A DNA stretch of 64,000 bases from Primulina eburnea (taxonomy: Eukaryota > Streptophyta > Magnoliopsida > Lamiales > Gesneriaceae), in contig NC_133102.1 of the NCBI RefSeq assembly GCF_022965805.1, forward strand, positions 10,585,485 through 10,649,484. The letters run 5' to 3'. Position numbers and translations under genes: made by a program. The notes under the pieces were generated by a model, which saw only the letters and a list, made by a program, of their open reading frames with translations, had not been told where the DNA came from and did no database searches. Of the stretch, positions 57,406 to 64,000 are shown in pieces. Positions within the stretch are counted from its first letter, which is position 1; the number at the start of each line of letters is the position of its first letter.

Positions 57406-58086
57406 TCTTCTTTTTTGCTTTTTTTACCGACTCCTTTTGAACAGGGTGTACAAATGCTAGTGGCGACCTTTGAAGAGGTAGCAGCGGTGGCCACTGTGAA
57501 AGGCAATCAAGCCCGGGCTGCACAAGAGGTTCATGAGCAAATACAAGGAGAGTTGTCCCGAGCTCGGTTTGAACATGAAGAAGAAGTGGCCGGCCTCCGA
57601 GCTGCCTTGGATACTGCCAACCAACAATTGGCACATGCAAATGCAGATCTGGAAAAGGCCTGTGATAGCATTGAAGAGGGCCTTTCCCGAGAGTAGACTC
57701 TGTAGAGGCATCTCTCTGTCTTGGAGACAAGGAATAATTCTTTGTCTGAGAGCCTGGAGAGACAATTTTCCCTGGAAGAAGCCGTTGAGAATGCCCTGGC
57801 TACTGCCCAATACAATCATGATAAGAAGCGGCCCTTCTTCCTCCAGTCCTCCGAGTTTAAGCATGCGGTTGTAGATCGGGCCTACTCTTTCTTCCAAACA
57901 TGTTTCGACAAGTGCCGGGAGCAGTTTGTAGAGGCCAGGCTTCTTTCGAAAGAGAAGGAAGATTTTCCCGACTTCGGCTGAGCCATAGCGTCCCTTCCCA
58001 AGGAGGCAGGAGAGGAGAAGGAGGACCCCGTAGAGGAGAAGCAGCCAGAGTCGAGCCCGATAGATTTGGAATATGATTGTACTTAA
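56143..58086 (+). pseudogene. accessory ORF of a TAT/Ogre-like gypsy element, coiled-coil C-terminus
   Basis: Exons of one protein in broken frames. Start MSNSTSSTSGANVRD at 56143; proline-rich region with frameshifts to about 56660; exon end VDRVVDEVAISSANL with donor GTAAAT (56731); acceptor tctcttggCAG (56819). Then MQEVFTKKWEDERAAREKK and a long E/K/R-rich coiled coil, an in-frame TAG at 57094, and FLEGATATWLKILKQML. An intron carries the (CT)n run, with acceptor gaacag near 57445. Heptad-like GNQARAAQEVHEQIQGELSR ... ALDTANQQLAHANADLEKA follows, then, past a stop near 57694, FKHAVVDRAYSFFQTCFDKC and an acidic end near 58083. The C-terminal FF..CFDKC phrase matches proteins annotated as 'putative gypsy type transposon' (from memory). 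It lies antisense to the integrase at 63504-64000. Function unknown. Confidence 0.6.
57353..57401. repeat. (CT)n microsatellite
   Basis: About 24 CT units within the probable intron of the accessory ORF; creates Leu-Ser or Arg-Glu runs in translation that are not protein. Confidence 0.95.
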
Positions 58087-58320
58087 TTTTTCATTTTTTT
58101 TATATTTACTTTCTACCTTCGAGCATTTTATCAATGACTTTCTTCTTATAAGTCTATCTTGCTTATATTTTAAATTGATAAATGCTTGTAAGATAAACTG
58201 CCTTTAGAAATGGCTAGATTCTTCTTAACCAAAAACTGCTTGTGAATATTGAACCTCTGAATTTTCCCAAGTGTTGTAAAATAACTGGTATTTTCAATGA
58301 GTAATCGGGATATTGAACCT
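58087..58320. other. 3' flank of the accessory ORF
   Basis: AT-rich trailer, no gene seen; leads into the tandem repeats. Confidence 0.4.
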
Positions 58321-58705
58321 TGAGCCGAGCATCAATCCCTTCACTCAGTAACTGATCAAGGTGAGGAGCATTGAGCTAGGGTGCGGAGCCCTGGGCTTAT
58401 AGAATAATCAAGGTACAGAGCCATGGCCGGGGATTGGATCTTGGGACTTGGAATGATTGAGGTGTGGAGCCGCGAGCCAGGGTATGGAGCCCTGGGCTTA
58501 GTAAATGACCAGGGTGCGGAGCCTCGGACCAGGGTACGAATCCTTGTGATTAGTAAATGACCAGGGTACAGAGCCCCGGGCCAGGGTACAGATCCCTAGG
58601 ATTAGTAAATGACCAGGGTGAGGAGCCCTGGGCCAGGGTACGGATCCCTAGACTTAGTAAATGACCAGGATGCGGAGCCTCGGGCTAGGTACGACTTTGT
58701 AAATG
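58321..58705. repeat. tandem repeat of about 52 bp, TAT-element spacer
   Basis: Units of 'gaccagggtgcggagcc' ... 'ccagggtacggatcccta' ... 'ttagtaaat' at 58507, 58559, 58611 and 58663, with more diverged units before them. The array continues after the inserted gypsy at 63517-63570. TAT/Ogre gypsy elements typically have tandem repeats between pol and the 3' LTR, which fits the position here. Confidence 0.85.
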
Positions 58706-59579
58706 TGATACGAATCTGATCGGGCGTGGCGTTCAAATGATTGGAATAAGAATTAAGCTCGGAATATCAAGATTAATGATGATGAAGCAAGCATATTCAA
58801 GCAATTGGTGGAGTTCAACAAAGAATATAATGAAAGAGTCCCGAGCAACCAAGCATGTGAGTACAAAATGGCCCGAGAGGACAGCGGTCAGAGAAGCTCG
58901 CGAACATACGGGAATGTATGACGCGCATATGCGAGAGAGGTCACGTACATGTGCTGGACAAGGCACGCATATTCACGCCAGAAGGATTTTCAGAAGTGTT
59001 GAAATGAGGACTTCGCGCATATGCGCAGAACTAGGCGCGCAAGGAAAACTCATAGGCGGAGACATCTGTGCATATGCGCGGGTATGGGTCGCTCATATGC
59101 ACGCGGCGCAACTTCAGAAAATTTAGTTTCCTATTTTAGAGTTTTAATTAGTTGGTAACTAGATTTTTGATATCCTTTTGATTTGTAAACAATATATACA
59201 TGAAAATTCATCATTGTAAACACAATATTATTTTGATTTTAATCATATTTGTGAGTTTTTCTCTCAATTTTAAAGCTTGGCTTTGTATACCTCTTATTGT
59301 GTTTCTCAAATCAAACGTATCAAAGTTTAATATTTGTGGTGTTTGTCGATTGTTCTTCACTCGGATTGTCAAAGACGAGTTCTTTGAAGGTTCGCTTGAA
59401 TTTGATTGTTTATCCTTCGTTAATATTTGTTGCTAAATTTTTTAATTTAGAGGTGAATATTACAACCTTATTTGTGTAAAAAAGATCCGGGCAGCACAAC
59501 CGTTTCGTTATTTCATCGAATCGAGGGCGTGACTCCGTTTTGAGCGTGTTTGATTTTCGTGGGTTGAAGGATCACATCA
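58706..59579 (+). repeat. 5' LTR of the decayed gypsy (874 bp)
   Basis: TGATACGAATC to GGATCACATCA. It contains a cluster of CGCATATGCG-type words at 58920-59100. Confidence 0.9.
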
Positions 59580-59600
59580 TTTGGTATCAGAACTTTAGGT
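59580..59600 (+). other. primer-binding site of the decayed gypsy
   Basis: tTTGGTATCAGAACTTTAGG directly after the LTR; tRNA-Met type with changes after CAGA. Confidence 0.75.
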
Positions 59601-60299
59601 CCTCTTTGATTCAAGTAAGTTTATCCTTTTTAATTATCAGATTGTGTTTATCTATCGTGTGTTATTAGATATGTTTACTCATCTTTCGTGAATCCTGCGA
59701 TTCTAAAAATTTTTGATTTTTTTTCTTTTTTTTTCGAGTTTGCACAACCATCCTTCCAAAAAAAAGTACAAAAATTCCGAAATTTTGACATAGATTGGTT
59801 TTGGTATTTTGTTCTATTATCTTGTGGGAGCCATATTCAAGTGTATCTCACAATCCAAAAAAAAATATATTATTGTGCTATTATTTAGCATTGTATCTTG
59901 TTTATTTTTGTAAGTCATATTCAAAAGACTCTTACAATAAAAAAAAATTCAAATTTCTTGTTTTACGTAGTCCGTGTAAGTCAGTTTGCAAGTGTCGTGA
60001 AGTTTGAACTTGTGATTTTGATGCACACAAGCTACAAAGCCTGAAAAGCATACCCTACGAGAGAATTCTCAAAATCGAGTGAAATACTTGAGGGAGAGTG
60101 ATTATTTCTTGGAGTGACGTGCGAGGTTTTGTAGTGAAGACAAAAAAAGAGAAAAAAGAGAGAAGAAAGAAAAAGAGTCGAGTGAATTTTCATTGGAGTG
60201 ACCAGTGAGGATTCACGGTGAGGAACTTATCTTTAATTGTTTTATACTAACCTTTTCTTGCAGGTATAATTATTGACGATCGTCAATTTCAATTAATGT

Positions 60300-61092
60300 T
60301 AGGAGGGTTAGATAAAATGTGGGAGAAAGAGTTTAAGCCTCTACGAAAAACAATATAGGAGGTGTGAAGAAGAGGAGACATGTCATGGGCATGTTGATGG
60401 GAATAGACGAGGTAGTAGATTTGGAAGAAATAGAGTGTCGCATTTGGATCGAGATGATGATAGGCGATGTGAGGAGGATAGAAGAGTTGGTAGAAAAAGT
60501 GAACGTGATGTGCATAGGGAGTCATTGACATCCACGTGGAGGACGAGCTTGGAAGAGAAAATCATTGCTAGGCCAATGAAGGAGAAGAGACGTGAAACTA
60601 ACAATTATGAATATCAAGGTACATTTAACAACTCAAATTCTAGTACTTGTGAAACTACCAAATATGAATATCAATGTACATTTAGCCGTTAGGCATGATA
60701 TCAGCGAATGTCCACGTGAGGAGGTTACTGTAGTAAAATCTCCAGTTGAGCTTAAATCTCAAATGGATGTTGATGTTGCGGTTGTGCTTGAATCTCAAGT
60801 GGAGGTTGAGGCTGAGGTGGTTGTTGAATCTGAATCTCAAGTTGTGGTAGATATTGAACTTGAATATGAAATTGAGAATGTTGTTGATGATTGTATTCCA
60901 CTAGCCGATAAGTCGAATGATGTTAAACGATGTACGGTGGAAGCTGAATCATTAGGTGGAGAAGAAGTGCATGATTTGTCTATTAATGAAGAGGAGATTA
61001 GGCAAGGAGCAATTATTGTACATCAATTTCTTGAGGAACTAAATTTCTCATTGGTTCAATTGAATCCAAATATTTTTGAGGATCGAAATTAA
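60300..61092 (+). pseudogene. gypsy gag C-terminus and linker debris
   Basis: Frames with Arg/Asp-rich text (SHLDRDDDRRCEEDRRVGRK), then HDISECPREEVTVV, which looks like the end of a zinc knuckle (expected CxxC..GH...CP). An acidic Val/Glu-rich linker and DDCIPLADKSNDV follow, at the position of the linker between gag and protease. Stops at about 60690 and frame changes; the first cysteines of the knuckle are lost. Similarity judged from memory of gypsy proteins. Confidence 0.5.
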
Positions 61093-61276
61093 TTCATGAA
61101 TTGAGTGGAAAAAAATATGATATGGTTGAAAGAAAGAGAGAACAAAAGAGTGAGATGGCCATGAAAAGAAAGAAAAAAAGATGAAAAAAATGAGATGAAA
61201 GAAAAAGTGAGAGAAAAAGAGGCCAAAGAAAAAGAAAAATAAATTAAAGGCCCAAAAGAGTGAGGTAGAGAGTTAC

Positions 61277-61576
61277 TTGTTTTTGCATAAACCTCTTCAT
61301 GTACCTTTGTACAAAGATGTTTATTATCACCGTGATGATATCGCCGGTTCAATCCTGAGCATTGTTATTTCACCCTTGCAGGATTATGGAGATGTCATGA
61401 TGAGGAGGCAAGAAAGAACTTATGGTGGAGGAAGGCCATTTGTTGATCAACATGACGTTGGAGGCAATCAAGATGAGGTAATGTTATTTCCCAACGCAAC
61501 AACCATGAGGTATGATTTGCTTCATTACCTTAATTCATTGACGTGTTATTTTCAAAATTTTAAGAGGAAATGCTGA
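61277..61576 (+). pseudogene. gypsy region upstream of RT, fragment
   Basis: DDIAGSILSIVISPLQDYGDV resembles the 'SVVVSLLQEYEDVFP' stretch that precedes RT in many plant gypsy proteins. The RT itself does not follow. Weak. Confidence 0.35.
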
Positions 61577-61852
61577 AAATGATGATTTTAAGAGAGGTGA
61601 TCGTATCTTCACTTTTGTTTCTAAATTTTATGAGTGAGAGAATTATGAGAAGTTTCATGCATTGAGTGTGAACATTGTTGCTTTTGATTTCTCACGAGTT
61701 GTTAAATTGGTGGGAATTGGTGGCTACAAAATTTTATATGCATTAGACTTCAATTATTTTGATGTGATAAATGATTGCATGGATAGTAAATTTAGTGTGT
61801 CCTATTTGTATGATTATTATTTGGTTGGTGATTGTTTTAGAGTAGTGATAAA

Positions 61853-62578
61853 TTGTTTGCACCTATTATGAATTTTGGTTTCTTGCGAGTTACTAAGTTG
61901 ATGGGATTTGTTTGCTACAAGAGTTTATTTATATTAGACTTAGATGCTTGTGATGAGACAAGGGGTTCTATGAATAGTACATGTGACATGTTCTATTTGC
62001 AAGTCCTATATTTGCTTGATGGTGCCATTGCAAAGAGCATGAATGGATATGATACTTTCGTCATTTATGATGAATATATGTTTAAAGAGAATAAATTTTT
62101 CATTTTATATTCATTACATGAGCTACGTGATATCGAGGAGTATTGTAGTGGTTCGATAATTGACATAATGCATGATTATATGTGTTGGTTGCATATGAAA
62201 CGACATGTTGATTGTGATTGTGATACATGCATTGCACATTGGAGAATGACATGTCGACTATATTCTTATGTCATGCATACGTTATATCTTATTCCTAGTG
62301 AAATATGGTCGTACACGTGTATGGATATTATTTTGGTGTTGACTAGGTCTAAGAAGAGGAGAAATCTGATATTTGTGATACTTAGTGATATTCTATCATT
62401 TGGTGTCAATTTTTTTATTTGGTATGTGGTAAAGTTGATGAGTTTATATGAAAGACAACAGAGATGTTGGGATTTCCAGCTGAAGGAGCGAGCAAACAAT
62501 AACACCTATAAACTTGAGCTTAAAGCTAAGTATGTTGATAGTATCATCCTTGTTATTACTAACTTGCTTCGTTTTTAA
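61853..62578 (+). pseudogene. gypsy integrase fragment, degenerate
   Basis: A 241-codon frame. Residues about 76-190 follow the layout of a gypsy integrase zinc domain and core start: YMFKENKFFILYSLHELR, CWLHMKRHVDCDCDTC, then PSEIWSYTCMDIILVLTRSKKRRNLIFV, where (M)DFVLGLPRTKKGRDSIFVV is usual. The C-terminus FQLKERANNNTYKLEL matches the post-core strand. The middle of the core, with the second Asp and the Glu, is missing. The Asp-containing phrase is kept (CMDI). It appears open only by chance or recent deletion. Confidence 0.55.
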
Positions 62579-62611
62579 GCCGGTGGGCAAGATTTGAGGA
62601 AAAATCTTTTT

Positions 62612-62625
62612 GAAGAAGGGGAGTA
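62612..62625 (+). other. polypurine tract of the decayed gypsy
   Basis: GAAGAAGGGGAGTA directly before the LTR TGATACG. Confidence 0.75.
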
Positions 62626-63511
62626 TGATACGAATCTGATCGGGCGTGGCGTGCAAATGGTTGGAAGAAGAATTAAGAAACATTGTTGTCTCGGAATATC
62701 AAGCTTAATGATGATGAATCAATCATATTCAAGCAAGTGGTGGAGTTCAACAAAGAATATAATGAAGGAGTCCCGAGCAACCAAGCATGTGAGTACAAAA
62801 TGGCCCGAGAGGACAGTGGTCAGAGAACCTCGCACACATACGTGAATGCATGACTTTCATATGCGCGAGAGGTCGCGCACATGCACTGGACGAGACGCGC
62901 ATATATTTTCAGAAGTGTTGAACAGAGGACTTCGCGCTTATGCGCGGAACTAGGGCGCATATATGCGCGCAAAGAAAACGCATAGGCAGAGACATCCGCG
63001 CATATGCACGGGTATGGGTCGCGCATATGCGCCCGGCACAACTTCAGAAAATTTAGTTTCTTATTTTAGAGTTTTAATTATTTTGGTAACTAGATTTTTG
63101 ATATCCTTTTGATTTGTAAACAATATATACACGAAAATTCATCATTGTAAACATATTATTATTTGATTTTAATCATATTTTTGAGTTTTTCTCTCAATTT
63201 CAAAGCTTGGCTTTGTATACATCTTAGTGTGTTTCTAAAATCAAATTTATCAAAGTTTAATACTTTGTGGCGTTTGTCGATTGTTCTTCACTTGGATTGT
63301 CAAAGATGAGTTCTTTGAAGGTTCACTTGAATTTCGATTGTTTATCCTTCGTTAATATTTGTTGCTAAATTATTTAATTTAGAGGTGAATATTACCACCT
63401 TACTTGTGTCAAAAAGATATGGACAACACAACTGTTTCTTTATTTCATCGAATCGAGGGCGTGACTCCGTTTTGAGCGCGTTTGCTTTTCGTGGGTTGAA
63501 GGATCACATCA
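62626..63511 (+). repeat. 3' LTR of the decayed gypsy (886 bp)
   Basis: Same ends as 58706-59579 with many differences and small indels, so it is an older insertion. CGCATATGCG words at 62857-63040. Confidence 0.9.
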
Positions 63512-63516
63512 AAATG

Positions 63517-63570
63517 GCCTGGGTGCGGAGCCCCGGGCCAGGGTACAGATCCCTGGACTTAGAGAATATG
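63517..63570. repeat. tandem repeat continuation
   Basis: One unit 'gcctgggtgcggagccccgggccagggtacagatccctgg' continuing the array cut at 58705. Confidence 0.8.
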
Positions 63571-63579
63571 AATTGTTGA

Positions 63580-64000
63580 ATGATTTTTCCATTGAATAAC
63601 TTGCTAGTACAAAGTCCTTCTAAGCGTAATACTTTTTTTAAATAAAATATATTCCACGGCCTTTTAAGAGAACGTCCTTGAGCGTTCTCCAGATAAAAAG
63701 CTCCCGAGCTGACTTTCTGGATTATCTTAAAGGTCCTTCCCACCGAGCTTCTAATTTATCAACATCTCCAGTGGATTCACTTTCTTCATTACCAGGTCTC
63801 CTATCTGAAAATCTCGGACCTAGACCCGCTTATTGTATGATTTCATGACCCGGCTTCTATAAGCTTCCATTAGAATAGCTGTTGGTCCCTCTTTTCTTCT
63901 ATTAAGCCCAATTCCATTGACCTGCTTTGATCATTATTATCCTTGTAAGATTTTACTCGGGCAGAAGATTGCCCAATTTCAACAGGAAGAATTGCCTCAG
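63580..64000 (-). pseudogene. TAT/Ogre-like gypsy integrase C-terminus, runs off the window
   Basis: Minus strand from 64000: EAILPVEIGQSSARV, NNDQSRSMELGLIEEKR, ILMEAYRSRVMKSYNKRV, stop, RDFQIGDLVMKKVNPLE, and in another frame FKIIQKVSSGAFYLENAQGR and RPWNIFYLKK near 63640-63740. This is the standard end of TAT-lineage integrase. At least one stop and a frameshift. The enzyme's catalytic part lies beyond 64000. Tandem repeats and the antisense accessory ORF to the left complete the TAT-like layout. Confidence 0.75.

Larger units (their letters stand above)
58706..63511 (+). mobile_element. decayed Ty3/gypsy element, internally deleted
   Basis: LTRs 58706-59579 and 62626-63511, with perfect target duplication aaatg (58701-58705 and 63512-63516). 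It is 4.8 kb in total, inserted in the tandem repeat array. The inner region has gag-zinc-finger debris, a piece ahead of RT, and integrase debris. RT and RNase H are not recognisable, so it is non-autonomous. Confidence 0.9.

Noticed and set aside
57126..57730. Arg-Glu and Leu-Ser repeat proteins on both strands
   Set aside because: Produced by the (CT)n run in a probable intron; the minus-strand frames are shadows of the coiled-coil ORF.

Overview
This window is nuclear DNA of a flowering plant, probably a eudicot and possibly an asterid; the species cannot be named from sequence alone. It is AT-rich and dominated by LTR retrotransposons with tRNA-Met type primer sites. The only clearly host genes are two plant families: an apparently intact intronless 'serine-rich protein-like' gene (49818-50423, +), and a decayed SnRK1 gamma (KINgamma) CBS-domain gene (52802-54304, -). 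I saw no bacterial features, CRISPR arrays, rRNA or tRNA genes.

The architecture is best read as a tandem segmental duplication that ends in the promoter of the serine-rich gene. Copy 2 is compact (about 44836-49575, 4.7 kb). Copy 1 runs from the end of the first copia element (3436) to about 43440. It is colinear with copy 2 but has swollen to about 40 kb through insertions missing from copy 2: a LINE tail, a solo LTR of 3.2 kb, a copia derivative with a gypsy element nested inside it, a 4.5-kb inverted-array DNA element with a 9-bp target duplication, and a solo LTR that was itself hit by another copia. Copy 2 therefore holds an empty-site record for several of these events.

Region by region: 1-3435, 3' part of a Ty1/copia element with an open pol frame and a short LTR. 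3436-8333, duplicated DNA holding a LINE 3' end and the 3' half of an old minus-strand copia-like element with env-like remnants. 8334-11574, solo LTR. 11575-25265, 5' end of the old element, whose LTR is split by a non-autonomous copia (12166-24790), whose own 5' LTR is split by a young Ty3/gypsy (17490-24613). 25648-32807, duplicated DNA with MITEs and the inverted-array element (27084-31551). 32808-42628, gypsy solo LTR split by a copia (33008-40902) that carries an antisense reading frame. 42629-43440, right end of copy 1. 44836-49575, copy 2. 49695-50423, serine-rich gene with its core promoter. 52070-54304, gypsy gag debris abutting the KINgamma pseudogene. About 55318-64000, a minus-strand TAT/Ogre-like gypsy element (integrase C-terminus, tandem repeats, antisense accessory ORF) split by a decayed gypsy (58706-63511) with perfect target duplications.

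The most unusual recurring signal is that several LTR families here carry their own short, near-palindromic word repeated many times: a TGTTG/CAACA unit spread through LTRs and coding DNA of the nested copia, an AACTGA/TCAGTT word throughout the 33-41 kb copia, a GGATCGTCCGA array just upstream of the gypsy TATA box, and CGCATATGCG words in the LTRs near 59 and 63 kb.
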